A stretch of DNA of 64,000 nt from Muricauda sp. MAR_2010_75 (GCF_000745185.1 NZ_JQNJ01000001.1:3702501-3766500), one strand, 5' to 3'; shown: positions 9,957 to 19,603, counted from the stretch's first letter. The notes: generated by a model from the sequence alone, not told the origin. Program-made: numbers and translations.

Positions 9957-11180
9957 CTAAAACAAGGTAAATCCAGCTATAACAGAAAACGCCTGGTAAT
10001 CAGAACTCCATGATGGATAACCATTTAAAACATCACGACTTGTCATATATCTAAATTCAAGACTGTACCTATCCCTATATATATAACCCAAACCAAAGGC
10101 CGCGTTATTTCTGGTCTCAATTTCCAAAGAGTCAAATGTGGAACCATCAGTCCTAATAAATTCTATGGAAGAGCTGGAATTGAAGTCAAGTACATAGGCA
10201 GCATTAATGAAAATCTTGGAATTATCGTCAAGGAAGAAATAATACCGAACACCTATAGGCAATTCTATGGATTTGTAATCGGCCTCTACATTAAGTTGAC
10301 CGTTGACTGCAAAATCAACTTCAATTGTTTCTTGCGATTTAAAATTCTGATACGTTGGTTCAACTATAATGCCCCACTTGTTCTTGTTGAAGGGTAAGAT
10401 AAACTCAGCCTCAATGCCAAAACCAAAACCTAATTCATTTCCAAAACTGGTGTCCCTGGAATCCGATACTGAATTTTGAATATCCAATGAAGCATTTACA
10501 AGTCGAGGTCGCAGGGTTAAATTGAACAAATCTTCCTTTTGGATTGGCTCATAATTCACAATATCTGAATTGACACAACTGTTATAGTCCATAAAAAATC
10601 TGATCAAACTCTTTTTTTTGTACGCTACCCCATCAATAGAATTCCTGGTGATAGTAGAACACACCAAATCTGAAAGCAGTTGTTGTTTGAATTGATTATT
10701 GGTCGCTATATCACCCCCTGAAGTCTTGTATCTTTTATGAATAAGTTGAACAATTTCAGAATTACCTTGACTGTAGAAATACCGTTTTAGATTTCCATCT
10801 TCATAATAGTAAAGACTTGCATTTCCTTCAATCAAGACCTTTAAAAAAAGCTGCTCCTCATTCAATATTGGGCTTTTTTGATCACTTAAATCACTTACCG
10901 CATTGCTTGATCTATCTATTTTGACGGTAGCCCTTATAAATTTTGAATTATTGTAAACCCCAAATTCTTTTACCGCAGCTATATCTTGGGTTTGAATTTC
11001 ACCATCCTCCGTCATTTTATATCGAAAATTGCTGGGATTATTTTTCCAATCATCATTTTTGATGAAACATTCTGTTTTTTGATTTCCATTGGTAATAAAA
11101 TAGCCTTTTTCAAAAGAAATTTGCGAATAGCCGTTGATCATAACCATTGCAACCAAAAGAAATAGTAGTTGTTTTCTCAT
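9957..11180 (-). CDS. Outer-membrane beta-barrel protein
   Basis: This is a 407-aa protein with a Sec signal (MRKQLLFLLVAMVMINGYSQ) and a C-terminal beta-barrel. Residues 230-407 alternate hydrophobic and polar residues with aromatic belts (WGIIVEPTYQNF, GVRYYFFLDDNSKIFINAAYVL, GLGYIYRDRYSLEFRYM). The last residue is phenylalanine, the usual outer-membrane sorting signal. The N-terminal 200 residues are a distinct domain with many charged residues, of a kind seen before porin-like barrels in Flavobacteriia. The precise role is unknown. The codon use is more AT-rich than in the enzymes around it, judged by eye. Confidence 0.75.
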   Translation of the reverse strand: MRKQLLFLLVAMVMINGYSQISFEKGYFITNGNQKTECFIKNDDWKNNPSNFRYKMTEDGEIQTQDIAAVKEFGVYNNSKFIRATVKIDRSSNAVSDLSDQKSPILNEEQLFLKVLIEGNASLYYYEDGNLKRYFYSQGNSEIVQLIHKRYKTSGGDIATNNQFKQQLLSDLVCSTITRNSIDGVAYKKKSLIRFFMDYNSCVNSDIVNYEPIQKEDLFNLTLRPRLVNASLDIQNSVSDSRDTSFGNELGFGFGIEAEFILPFNKNKWGIIVEPTYQNFKSQETIEVDFAVNGQLNVEADYKSIELPIGVRYYFFLDDNSKIFINAAYVLDFNSSSSIEFIRTDGSTFDSLEIETRNNAAFGLGYIYRDRYSLEFRYMTSRDVLNGYPSWSSDYQAFSVIAGFTLF

Positions 11181-11347
11181 TTTTGAGGTTGTAAAAAATG
11201 TTTTGGTTTTGCTTAGAGGGACAAATCAAAATATCCGATGACCCCTACGATAAAACTCAATCATTTTTGTTTCTTTAACAAAAGATTTCGTTCAAAAGTA
11301 TAAGTTAATTATTAACAGAATGGGATAATCGTTCGTATTGCAGTAAG

Positions 11348-14203
11348 TTAATCTACCTTAAAACTTTCAGGTGGCCCCAAATAGCTGGGCCGTAATCCAC
11401 CAAGATCAATCACAAACTTTTGAAAAACAACCCCTGGGTCCACCATCCAGATTTTTAGGGTATGCTTTCCCGGTTTTAAAGACGTATGTTCCGTGCGCTT
11501 TTTCTTGATATGATCTGTAACGGAATTGTTCCACCAGTCCGGGTATTCCCAATCGGGTTGGGTCTCGCCCTCGTGCATGTTCACTATCTGTGGTGCTTCA
11601 TCATCAATGGCGATGGCATATTTGAGTCCTTCATTTTTCTTATAGTTCAGCGTAGGGGAGAGGTAGGTCTCCACCGCGATTTCTGTTTCATTAAAAACGG
11701 TAAAAGCATAGGTCACGGAAGGTGCACTTTTAGGGGATTGTGGTTCAGCATTGGCTGGCTCCACCATGATTGATGAATCAGTCCTGCCCAAATTGGGCAC
11801 AACCGCCCAATGAATGTCTTTAGTGTCTTTCTTTTCGAAGAAATGTGCGGCGTTAATGGAAATGACTCCATTATTTTCCACAAAGCCAACGGCTTGCGGT
11901 ATATCATTTCGGATAGGTACATTAACCATATATTCCCTTCCTGCTCCAGAGATGATAATCTCGCTGGATGCATTTCCTTGGGGTGCTTTTTCCCAATCTA
12001 TGCTGACAAACACCTTTTCCTCAAACTTAACCTCACCCGAAGCGGAAGATAGTTCCACCCAATCATCTTTTGGGGTAAGGGTATAGCTCAATTCTTTTTC
12101 TCCTTGATTGAAGATTTCCAAATAGTAGCTTTGGTCATTTATCGAGTCGAAAGTAGAAAAGGTTTGACCAAACAATCCAGCGGTGTTCCAACGCGTTCGA
12201 GGTGCGTGTTCCACCACATACCCCAGCGCAGCATTGGGATTATTCTGAAGGTAGGACACCGCAGGCATTGTATTGTATTGCGGGTTATTCCAACTGGTAT
12301 ATCCAATATGGGTCTGGGCCATCATGTGGTTCCATTTTCCATTTTCGAGCTCCTCATGAAATTCTTTGGTTAGTTCTTCATCTTTGAAAAACAGTTCTTT
12401 TACTTTTTCGGCATATTGGTTTGTGGATGCCCTTCCTTGTTGTGCATACAAAGCATTCTTTCCGGCAGCTATATACATTTCGTTCAAGTTGCTGCACAAT
12501 TCCACAGGAGAGAGCACCAATTGGTAAAATGCTGATTTATATCGCTCAGGTAGCTTATTATAAATGGTCTGACTTTTCTCTACCAGAGTTTTATAATCCT
12601 TGACAATGGTTTCCGCTTCGCGATAATTGGAAAGACTGTACGTGTCAGGTTTTAGCATCTCAGGGGTTCGGCGGGCATTGTATTTGGTGTAGAGGGATAA
12701 AATTTCAGCAATTTCTTCGGAATGTTCATCACCAAATTGCGCTTTGGCCCAGTTTACGTAATAGTTGGGAAGGTCTTTAGCCCGAATGGCATCGGTATTC
12801 CAGGCAAAATCCAAGAAAAAACTGATGGGAAGCTCCATGGGCTTTAAATCCCCCACATTTACGATCCATAGATCTTTAACACCCCATTCGTAGGACAAGT
12901 TCATCTGCTCCCAAACCCGTTCCAACTGGGTTACATTGAGCCATCGGTAGGATACAGGACCTCCAACGAAATCAAAATGATAATACATTCCATACCCACC
13001 TTTGTGGTCCAAATCCTCTTTCTTCGGAAGAATGCGGACGTTGCCCCAATTGTCATCGCAATACAGCACTAAAATATCATCATCTACCCGTAAGCCTTTG
13101 TCATAATAATCCTGAACCTCTTTGTAAATGGCCCAGACCTGTGGGGTTTCTTCGGCGGGTTTTCCGGTTACCGCTGCGATGATGTCACGCTGGTCGGCAA
13201 TAATGGTTTTGAGCAAGTCCACAGCCGTTTCTTCGGACATGGCCTCATCGCCATCACCCCGCATACCCAGGGTAACCACACTTTCATAATCGCCCATTCG
13301 CTCAATACCCTCACGCCAAAATTCCTGTAAATTTTCTTTGTTGGTCTCGTAGTTCCATGCACCTTCTCCATAGCGACTCCATTCATCATGGGCACGCATC
13401 ATAGGTTCATGGTGACTTGTGGACATTACAATGCCGTATTCGTCTGCCAAGCGTACATTCTCAGGGTCATCGTCAGCGAAGGCAGTCGGTTGCCACATGG
13501 CTGGCCACAAATAATTGGCCTTGTTCCGCAATAAAAGTTCAAACACCTTTTCATAAAATTGATGGTTGAAACCTCCAAAAGTTTCTTCCGCCCAGCCCCG
13601 TAATGCAGGGGCCTCATCATTCAGGAAAATACCACGATATTTCACTGATGGTGCCTTGGAAACATATTCTCCTTTATGCACATAAATGGCCTCCCGTTGT
13701 TTGGCTGGGACATCGGCCCAATAATGCCACGGAGAGACCCCAATTTCTTGGGAAAGTGAAAATACACCGTAAGCTGTTCCACGTTTATCGCTTCCGGCAA
13801 TGACCAAGGCCTGGGATACCCCAGGGTAGGGATTCTTAACAATCTGCATTATAAATCGTTCCCATTGCCCTTGGATAGAATTCACTCCAATCTTTTTAGA
13901 TGCAATTAGCCCGTCAATAAACTCACTTTGACCAATAGTTCCTATAATGACCACGTTTTCATTAAGAGATGTACCTGAAGTTGTAGATTCAGGTTTTTTT
14001 CCGGTTACTTTTTCAATATCGCTGGCAAGAAATGATGCCGCTCTATGAATCAATACTTCATCTGAAGCATCATACAAAATAGTTGCCGTTGAATTTTCAC
14101 TTACCAAAGGAAATTGCTGCTTGTTTTCCCTAGTGCTGCTGACCTGCAGCTGTGCAATGGACAAAAGGGGCAATAGCAGAAACCCCAAGAATAATTTTCT
14201 CAT
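11348..14203 (-). CDS. Glycoside hydrolase family 115 (xylan alpha-1,2-glucuronidase)
   Basis: This exported enzyme (951 aa) should remove glucuronic or 4-O-methylglucuronic acid side chains from xylan. The signal peptide ends SIAQ. The order of segments fits GH115: an N-terminal domain with GSDKRGTAYGVFSLSQEIG (about 130-150), the barrel segment RGIFLNDEAPALRGWAEETF (about 190-210), NKANYLWPAMW (about 233-243) and a long helical region, then a C-terminal beta-sandwich with LKPGKHTLKIWMVDPGVV near the end. The gene stands alone on the minus strand with a LacI-type palindrome about 58 bp upstream of its start, suggesting sugar-dependent repression. No SusC/SusD pair is nearby, so it is not in a standard polysaccharide utilization locus in this window. 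Confidence 0.92.
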   Translation of the reverse strand: MRKLFLGFLLLPLLSIAQLQVSSTRENKQQFPLVSENSTATILYDASDEVLIHRAASFLASDIEKVTGKKPESTTSGTSLNENVVIIGTIGQSEFIDGLIASKKIGVNSIQGQWERFIMQIVKNPYPGVSQALVIAGSDKRGTAYGVFSLSQEIGVSPWHYWADVPAKQREAIYVHKGEYVSKAPSVKYRGIFLNDEAPALRGWAEETFGGFNHQFYEKVFELLLRNKANYLWPAMWQPTAFADDDPENVRLADEYGIVMSTSHHEPMMRAHDEWSRYGEGAWNYETNKENLQEFWREGIERMGDYESVVTLGMRGDGDEAMSEETAVDLLKTIIADQRDIIAAVTGKPAEETPQVWAIYKEVQDYYDKGLRVDDDILVLYCDDNWGNVRILPKKEDLDHKGGYGMYYHFDFVGGPVSYRWLNVTQLERVWEQMNLSYEWGVKDLWIVNVGDLKPMELPISFFLDFAWNTDAIRAKDLPNYYVNWAKAQFGDEHSEEIAEILSLYTKYNARRTPEMLKPDTYSLSNYREAETIVKDYKTLVEKSQTIYNKLPERYKSAFYQLVLSPVELCSNLNEMYIAAGKNALYAQQGRASTNQYAEKVKELFFKDEELTKEFHEELENGKWNHMMAQTHIGYTSWNNPQYNTMPAVSYLQNNPNAALGYVVEHAPRTRWNTAGLFGQTFSTFDSINDQSYYLEIFNQGEKELSYTLTPKDDWVELSSASGEVKFEEKVFVSIDWEKAPQGNASSEIIISGAGREYMVNVPIRNDIPQAVGFVENNGVISINAAHFFEKKDTKDIHWAVVPNLGRTDSSIMVEPANAEPQSPKSAPSVTYAFTVFNETEIAVETYLSPTLNYKKNEGLKYAIAIDDEAPQIVNMHEGETQPDWEYPDWWNNSVTDHIKKKRTEHTSLKPGKHTLKIWMVDPGVVFQKFVIDLGGLRPSYLGPPESFKVD

Positions 14204-14260
14204 TTTTATGTGACTGATATGAACCTATTTAGACAACAGGTTTAGTTTGCTGTTCGAATA

Positions 14261-14278
14261 TACGCAATCGATTGCGTA
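14261..14278. promoter_or_regulatory. LacI-family operator candidate upstream of GH115
   Basis: The 18-bp sequence TACGCAATCGATTGCGTA is a perfect palindrome with the central CG and spacing typical of LacI/GalR-family operators. It lies 58 bp upstream of the GH115 start codon and 161 bp upstream of the divergent satD gene. No LacI-type regulator is encoded in the window, so the protein that binds it would be encoded elsewhere. Confidence 0.7.
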
Positions 14279-14359
14279 AATCAATAGCGGTAGAAAGAAA
14301 ATTTACACATCTTTTGCCAAAAGCCTCAAACTGAATTTTAAAACCAACACCTGTTTTTA

Positions 14360-14435
14360 TTTCCAATAAATGGAAATTTAGTATATTGTTTCCATAAAAA
14401 GGAAATAAATAGATTTGTTTCCGAAAAACAGAAAC
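14360..14435. promoter_or_regulatory. Tandem TTTCC/GGAAA inverted repeats before satD
   Basis: Three dyads follow each other just before the satD start: TTTCCA-ataaa-TGGAAA (14360-14376), TTTCC-ataaaaa-GGAAA (14389-14405) and GTTTC-cgaaaaaca-GAAAC (14417-14435). The last ends 3 bp before the ATG. The spacing from one dyad to the next is about 28-29 bp, close to three helical turns, which suits cooperative binding of a dimeric regulator. The factor is unknown. Confidence 0.5.
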
Positions 14436-14438
14436 AGT

Positions 14439-15077
14439 ATGTCAACAAATTATCACATAATAATGGCAGATATTATCTCAAGTCGTCAAATTAACAAAAA
14501 AGATGACTTTATGAGGCAATTTAAAGTGCTTACCAATTTAGCTAACCAAGAGTTTAAAAACCACATCATTTCACCATTAACTATTACGCTTGGCGATGAA
14601 TTTCAAGGTGTTGTTGATAGTAGCGAAACTCTTTTCAAGCTTTTATTTTTTTTAGATGAAAGTATTATAGCCACTAAATATTCTTTTGAGCTCCGGTATT
14701 CTATGGTTTATGGGGAAATAGAAACAGAAATCAACAAAAAAATCGCATATGAAATGTATGGCTCTGGACTTACCAAAGCTCGAGAGGCCTTAAAAAATGT
14801 AAAACTTTCCGGGGACAACTATTTTATCAGTTTAAACCAGAAAACAGATAATCAACTAAGTTTATGTATGAAATTGTACCAGTCAATAAAATCAGAATGG
14901 AAATTGTCTGAATTTGAAATTGTATCGGCCTTCTTAAATAACAATGATTATAAAGATTTAAAAAGGATGGGGCTTTATAAAACAAGATCAGGGGCATGGA
15001 AAAAAGGGAAATCACTGCGCATAAATGAATACAACATTATAAAACAACTAATTTTCAATATCATAGATAATGAATGA
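14439..15077 (+). CDS. SatD family protein
   Basis: This 212-aa protein belongs to the SatD family by its start (YHIIMADIISSRQI), the central TITLGDEFQGVV motif and the ELRYSMVYGEI strand. These are hallmark positions of SatD, whose fold resembles a nucleotide-cyclase-like ferredoxin domain followed by a helix-turn-helix. The ATG at 14439 was chosen over an in-frame TTG 24 bases upstream because the latter lies inside the third upstream dyad. The family takes its name from a stress and antibiotic-related locus in Streptococcus; its biochemical activity is not established. It overlaps the next gene by 8 bp, so the two are translated together. AT-rich composition sets the pair apart from its neighbours. 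Confidence 0.82.
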   Translation: MSTNYHIIMADIISSRQINKKDDFMRQFKVLTNLANQEFKNHIISPLTITLGDEFQGVVDSSETLFKLLFFLDESIIATKYSFELRYSMVYGEIETEINKKIAYEMYGSGLTKAREALKNVKLSGDNYFISLNQKTDNQLSLCMKLYQSIKSEWKLSEFEIVSAFLNNNDYKDLKRMGLYKTRSGAWKKGKSLRINEYNIIKQLIFNIIDNE

Positions 15078-15426
15078 CATTAAATATAAAATCCTTTACT
15101 GGGTAATTGTTGAAGCTTTTCTAATTATCATCTTTTATGCTGTTTCAAAATGGTTGAACCCAAAAAACCCAAGTAAAAATTTTGAAGAAAAATTCACTTC
15201 ATGGCTTAAAGGTTTTTTAGAAAGAATGTTTCTTGTGTTCTTATTATTGACAAATTTTCAAGGAGCGACATTGATTTTATTCGGTGCAATAAAACTAGGT
15301 ACCCGGTTGGACAGTGATAAGGAGAAAAAAATTAGCAACGACTATTTTGTTGTGGGAAACTTTGTGTCGATTGCAGGTGCAATAATCACTTATTTGCTGT
15401 TCAAAGAGATATTTACATTTCATTGA
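15070..15426 (+). CDS. Small membrane protein paired with SatD
   Basis: This 118-aa protein has three hydrophobic stretches: about residues 8-26, 52-72 (LERMFLVFLLLTNFQGATLILFGAI is broken by a short polar patch) and 92-112. A lysine-rich loop lies around 30-45 and a second charged loop at 77-87. The first eight bases overlap satD, so the product depends on SatD translation. In many bacteria satD is followed by a DUF3307 membrane protein; this one is in the same position and of the same general type, but I cannot confirm that it is that family. Function is unknown. Confidence 0.65.
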   Translation: MNDIKYKILYWVIVEAFLIIIFYAVSKWLNPKNPSKNFEEKFTSWLKGFLERMFLVFLLLTNFQGATLILFGAIKLGTRLDSDKEKKISNDYFVVGNFVSIAGAIITYLLFKEIFTFH

Positions 15427-15444
15427 ATTTACTAAAAGACAGGC

Positions 15445-16614
15445 CTAGGGTGATTTAAAATCCAATGGTGTGAATATGCTGGAAACTATCTGCCCTTCCT
15501 TTACCTCATAAACCGTAAAACCAGATTTCATTTTAAATCCATTGTATTCAAATTCATCTGGGCGTGTAATGGCGGATGTTTGCACAAATCTAGTTTCGTC
15601 ACCCATAATTTGCCCTTCTTGTGCGGAATGGTAATGCCCAGACAGGGCTAAGGGATAGGGGTGGTTACCGATACGCTTTTTTACGTCTTCAAAGTTGTAC
15701 ACGATATGGCGATGTTCCAATTTTCCATCTTGTTCCAACAATTGAGGCCCATAGAAAATGTGGTTGTCATACTCTTGAAATGAAAATCCCGGAGAAACAA
15801 AGGGAATGTGATTGAACGTCACAACGGGAGTCTCGTCAGGAAGGTGCTTTAAATCATTTTCCAGCCATTGCAACTGAATGGAATCCACACCTCCAAAATA
15901 ATAGAGGTTTTGATAATCAACCCCATCTACTGCCACAAAATGGATACCCCCGTAATTAAAGGAATAATAATCTGGACCCAAAAAGTGTCGATACATCCCT
16001 TTACCGTACAATGGATGTTCCGAGCTTACCAAAGATTTATCCCGTTCAATCCCAAAAAGTTCATGATTCCCTACCGAACTGTACACCGGAACCTTTAATT
16101 TCTTGATCTCCTGAAGGTACATTTTGTAGTAATTGCTGGCTGTTTCTTCATTCACTCGCAATGCATCACGAATCAAATCCCCGGTCACAATCACAAAATC
16201 CACGCCAATGGAATCCACCATTTCTCTGAATCGAGCCATTCGTGGAAGGTTAAGGGAGTCCACATGGGTATCGGAAGCATGAATGAATCTGAAATTGTTC
16301 TGATCTTTGGTTTTTGATAGTGGAAAATTGACTTTTTCAGCCTTGGGATAATAAAACTTCCCTGAAAATCCAGTGGGCTGTGAAACAAGAACATATGGAA
16401 AACCAGATGTTGATTTTAATGAATAGGCCCCATTTGTATCCGTTACCGCCACATGCAATTGATCAGAAACCACAACACCCGCAATTCCTTTTTCTTTGGA
16501 TTCTTTGATGCCATTGCCATTGGCGTCCTCAAAAACCACACCTGTGATGCCCTTGCTTTGGGCAAAAATTAGAGTAGAAATACAAAGCACCAAAAGAGTT
16601 AACGAAGTTTTCAT
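15445..16614 (-). CDS. Calcineurin-like metallophosphoesterase, secreted, with N- and C-terminal beta domains
   Basis: This exported protein (389 aa, signal ending FAQS) has three parts. Residues 20-90 are a beta-sandwich domain (GVVFEDANGNGIKESKEKGIAGVVVSD) typical of the N-terminal metallophosphatase-associated domain. Residues 105-320 are the metallophosphoesterase core with ASDTHVD, VTGDLIRD, VGNHE and SGHYHS, which supply the two-metal site. The remainder is a C-terminal beta domain. It would hydrolyse phosphomonoesters or diesters in the periplasm; the substrate is unknown. It stands between two unrelated genes and looks monocistronic. Confidence 0.88.
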   Translation of the reverse strand: MKTSLTLLVLCISTLIFAQSKGITGVVFEDANGNGIKESKEKGIAGVVVSDQLHVAVTDTNGAYSLKSTSGFPYVLVSQPTGFSGKFYYPKAEKVNFPLSKTKDQNNFRFIHASDTHVDSLNLPRMARFREMVDSIGVDFVIVTGDLIRDALRVNEETASNYYKMYLQEIKKLKVPVYSSVGNHELFGIERDKSLVSSEHPLYGKGMYRHFLGPDYYSFNYGGIHFVAVDGVDYQNLYYFGGVDSIQLQWLENDLKHLPDETPVVTFNHIPFVSPGFSFQEYDNHIFYGPQLLEQDGKLEHRHIVYNFEDVKKRIGNHPYPLALSGHYHSAQEGQIMGDETRFVQTSAITRPDEFEYNGFKMKSGFTVYEVKEGQIVSSIFTPLDFKSP

Positions 16615-16709
16615 AACGTTTTCCAGGTTTGTCCTCAGGGAAGATACTGAAGTTTTTTTGATCTTATTATCAGGAAAAACCCATATCCTGAAAGGACAAC
16701 GACCCCATC

Positions 16710-17921
16710 CTATTTCTGATGATGTTTCTCTATATGCTGTTTCAACAAATCCTTCCCATAATCATTTCCATTTGGGGTCCTAACTATGGTATGGATATGG
16801 TTTCTTGTGGGATTCTTATGATCGGAATTGGGCACACCAACGGCTATCTGGTGATCAAATTCAATCAAAACCACTGGGCTGTGAATTCGATAATAAAATA
16901 CCGCATCCTCATTTGTTTCTCCAACCCATGCAAACCAAGTTTCATCCCAGTATTCCAGTATTTCCTCCATTTTAATCTGCTGATGGCCCTCCCTTATGTT
17001 GGAGATGTATTGAAAGATCAGTTCAAGTAATTTTTCTTTTTTTGATTCTGACAATCGGCCAACATTTAGCCCTTCGTAATTTAGGGTAAGATTGTCCTTG
17101 TTTGCTTCTGCCGCAATGTTGTTTCCTTTTTTGATGTTTGATATCTCGGCCATTTGTTGTTCATCATCAGCTAGAGACAGCATAAATGATAAACCCAAAT
17201 TCTGCTCATCTTGAAACAATGTGTTACCCTCATATTTCCCTGAAGTTGTTAGTACTGGCTCAGCTCCCATAAAAACAGGTGACATCACTATTTGATCCCC
17301 CAGCACAAAATAATTGATGACCAAATGATGACCATCCAATTGCCAGCCCCAAGGTTCGGTTTGGGACGGTTGCCCCATAATGGTAAAAAAATAGAGTTCC
17401 TCATCGTAATCAGCCAAATCATTGTTAAGCTCCCTTAAAGTCTGGTCCGTTTTCATGATATCTCTACTGAGTTGGAGTCCCTTTGCACTCAGGGAAGTTT
17501 GCATTAAATGAAAAGCCGCCTCCTTCTGCTCGGCATTCATTGCCTTTAAACTGATGCCCTGTCGATCATAAATACCATTGTCAACATTGGACCATTTACG
17601 CCACTCTTCATTATCAATGGAAAAGGTTGTTGATTTTAATTGCGCTGCGGTTAATTTTTCCAAAAAACCTTTTGCTGCATCAACAATGGGCTGGGTGGAC
17701 ACGTTCGTGGCCTTAATGGGAAAAAGGTCGCTATACCCCTGATGCTCACTAAAGATGCCTTTATAGGTTTCCTTGAGTGCATTTTGCTCCATTTTTAAGA
17801 AGTGTTCCTTTACCGGATCAAGTGTTGCATCTTCAGTTGGTCTTTGCTGAACTGTTTCGGTATCTCGCCCTTCCTTACAACTCAACGTTAGTGCAAGAAC
17901 ACATAGGAATACATATCTCAT
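16710..17921 (-). CDS. DUF3500 domain lipoprotein
   Basis: This 403-aa protein starts with a lipoprotein signal (LALTLSCKEG) and then carries a DUF3500 domain: NVDNGIYDRQGISLKAMN near residue 117, a long helical segment, YFFTIMGQPSQTEPWGWQLDGHH near 200 and VVLIEFDHQIAVG near 355. The HHLVINYF and DHQ segments recur across DUF3500 proteins and may hold a metal, but the family has no established activity. The final segment HIHTIVRTPNGNDYGKDLL is the usual C-terminus. It appears to be monocistronic. Confidence 0.85.
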   Translation of the reverse strand: MRYVFLCVLALTLSCKEGRDTETVQQRPTEDATLDPVKEHFLKMEQNALKETYKGIFSEHQGYSDLFPIKATNVSTQPIVDAAKGFLEKLTAAQLKSTTFSIDNEEWRKWSNVDNGIYDRQGISLKAMNAEQKEAAFHLMQTSLSAKGLQLSRDIMKTDQTLRELNNDLADYDEELYFFTIMGQPSQTEPWGWQLDGHHLVINYFVLGDQIVMSPVFMGAEPVLTTSGKYEGNTLFQDEQNLGLSFMLSLADDEQQMAEISNIKKGNNIAAEANKDNLTLNYEGLNVGRLSESKKEKLLELIFQYISNIREGHQQIKMEEILEYWDETWFAWVGETNEDAVFYYRIHSPVVLIEFDHQIAVGVPNSDHKNPTRNHIHTIVRTPNGNDYGKDLLKQHIEKHHQK

Positions 17922-18161
17922 GGTTGAAAAATAAACTCAATGTAAGCTATTTTAATCCCATTTGCCAAATTAAGTTCATACAGCTTTATTTGGGAACGCT
18001 AATTTCCGAATTGACAAAACGGGAGCCAAAGCTAAGCTTTGTGTTTTAACTTATTTTCCATGAAACGTAAATGCATAGCTTAGGGGTAATTGAACCCCCA
18101 GTTTTTCAGCTTCGTAACACTGCCCACATTACTTACATGTACCCCATATGGGTGGCAGCAT

Positions 18162-18710
18162 TTATTTCACAAATGAGATACCGTGATTCCCACAAATCTT
18201 GGAGACTTTTTCAAAATTAGGCGGACCGGGAGGTAATTCAGCTAATTCCTCAAACATTTTTTCTATTCCGGAGGGGAAAGCACTTGTAATCATTTTTGCT
18301 TTTTCTGTCCCAACTACTTTCCAAGAATGAGGTAGGTTTTTCGGTGCAAATGCAGTATCCCCTGCCTCTAAAACTACCGTTTTTCCATTGACCATTATCT
18401 CTACTTGACCTTTGATCACCCTAAAAATCTCGTCTTCATTTGTATGTATGTGAGGCGGAATACCAACACCGGGTTCTACATTATCTACCCATTCCGTTAT
18501 CTGGTCGTTGGTATCACTTCCTGTTAATTTGTGCGTTTGAATGTCGCCAATGACATTTAACACTTCCCCTTCGTTGTCTTTAATAATCTTTGAGTATTGG
18601 TCAAGATTGTTGTTCTTGTCTTCAATTTGGGTATTTCCAAAGACCATACCTGGCATAATGGAAACTCCAAATCCAATGCCCGCTGTTTTAATAAACTTTT
18701 TTCTATTCAT
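18162..18710 (-). CDS. Cupin-domain protein, exported
   Basis: This 182-aa protein has an N-terminal hydrophobic export signal (RKKFIKTAGIGFGVSIMPG) and a single cupin barrel. The metal-binding cupin motif 1 is at GVGIPPHIHTNEDEIFRVIKG and motif 2 around GDTAFAPKNLPHSWKVVG; the two His and one Glu of motif 1 and the His of motif 2 are present. Such small exported cupins have varied roles, so no reaction is assigned. The AraC-type regulator gene is 92 bp upstream on the same strand and may control it. Confidence 0.82.
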   Translation of the reverse strand: MNRKKFIKTAGIGFGVSIMPGMVFGNTQIEDKNNNLDQYSKIIKDNEGEVLNVIGDIQTHKLTGSDTNDQITEWVDNVEPGVGIPPHIHTNEDEIFRVIKGQVEIMVNGKTVVLEAGDTAFAPKNLPHSWKVVGTEKAKMITSAFPSGIEKMFEELAELPPGPPNFEKVSKICGNHGISFVK

Positions 18711-18802
18711 ACTACTGTGTGTTTTGTGAGCACGTAAAGTTATTGGGGCAATAGGTCAGAACACTTAGAAAAACACGGTATTTCAGTAGAATTTAGGGAG
18801 AA

Positions 18803-19603
18803 TCATTCTTTTCTTACCTGTGATGGGGTCTTTCCTGTTTGTTTTTTAAAGTAGTAGCTAAAATATTCGGGGGAACTGAAGCCCATACCATAGGCTATTT
18901 CTTTTACTGTTTTGTCGGTGAACTTTAATTCCCTCCTGGCGCACATTGTCAATTGCTCATCAATAAGGTGTTTCGCACTTGTACCCAATACCTCTTTCAC
19001 ACATTCGTGTAAGTATTTATCAGAAATATTGAGTTTCCGGGCATATTCGCCCACTTCATGGAACTCAGAAAAGTGTTCGTTTATTGCTTTTTTGAATTTA
19101 TATACAAGAACAGATTTTGCATTATTTTGATCAATTGATGATTTTATATTGCACTTTCCGTCAATATAGACAAAGAAAGTGCTGATTAATGAAAGTATGG
19201 CGCTCTCTTTATGTTTGAGATTGGTGCTGATCAATTCGTCAAGCATTTCAAGAATTGCCTGTATGCGTATTTCAATTCCGGGCGCCAAGTTCACTTTGGG
19301 TATTTGCTCCGTATTAAAAACCCTTACTTCATTGATGTGTAGATTTTTAAACAAGGGATCTTCCAAAATGTTTTTAGGAAGGTATAGTACGTACCCTGAA
19401 GAAATTGAAGTGTCCTTGCGTATTATTTTCCATTTAAAATTCGGTTTCAGGAAATAAACCGCACTCACAATGTTTTCGTACAAAGTGTTGTCTATTGTAA
19501 TGCTTTGCACAGCATCCTTTATCCAAAGAACTGAATAAAAGTCGCCTTCCTGGCTTGTTACGGTTCTATTTGTAAGTCGTGATATTTTTATGTTTCTGGT
19601 CAT
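18803..19603 (-). CDS. AraC-family transcriptional regulator
   Basis: This 266-aa DNA-binding regulator has its AraC/XylS double helix-turn-helix at the C-terminus, about residues 165-266: the first helix pair is around EYARKLNISDKYLHECVKEV, and the second is marked by the family signature IAYGMGFSSPEYFSYYFKKQTG. The N-terminal half is a poorly conserved beta-rich sensor domain. The start MTRNIKISRL was chosen over one 17 residues upstream that would run towards the divergent menB gene. The likely target is the exported cupin just downstream on the same strand. The ligand is unknown. Confidence 0.88.
   Translation of the reverse strand: MTRNIKISRLTNRTVTSQEGDFYSVLWIKDAVQSITIDNTLYENIVSAVYFLKPNFKWKIIRKDTSISSGYVLYLPKNILEDPLFKNLHINEVRVFNTEQIPKVNLAPGIEIRIQAILEMLDELISTNLKHKESAILSLISTFFVYIDGKCNIKSSIDQNNAKSVLVYKFKKAINEHFSEFHEVGEYARKLNISDKYLHECVKEVLGTSAKHLIDEQLTMCARRELKFTDKTVKEIAYGMGFSSPEYFSYYFKKQTGKTPSQVRKE

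Noticed and set aside
11486..13842. Many open frames on the plus strand over GH115
   Set aside because: They are shadows of the GH115 coding sequence in other frames; the long enzyme explains the openness.
18020..18160. AT-rich gap before the cupin gene, checked for small RNA or tRNA
   Set aside because: No cloverleaf, terminator or conserved feature was seen.
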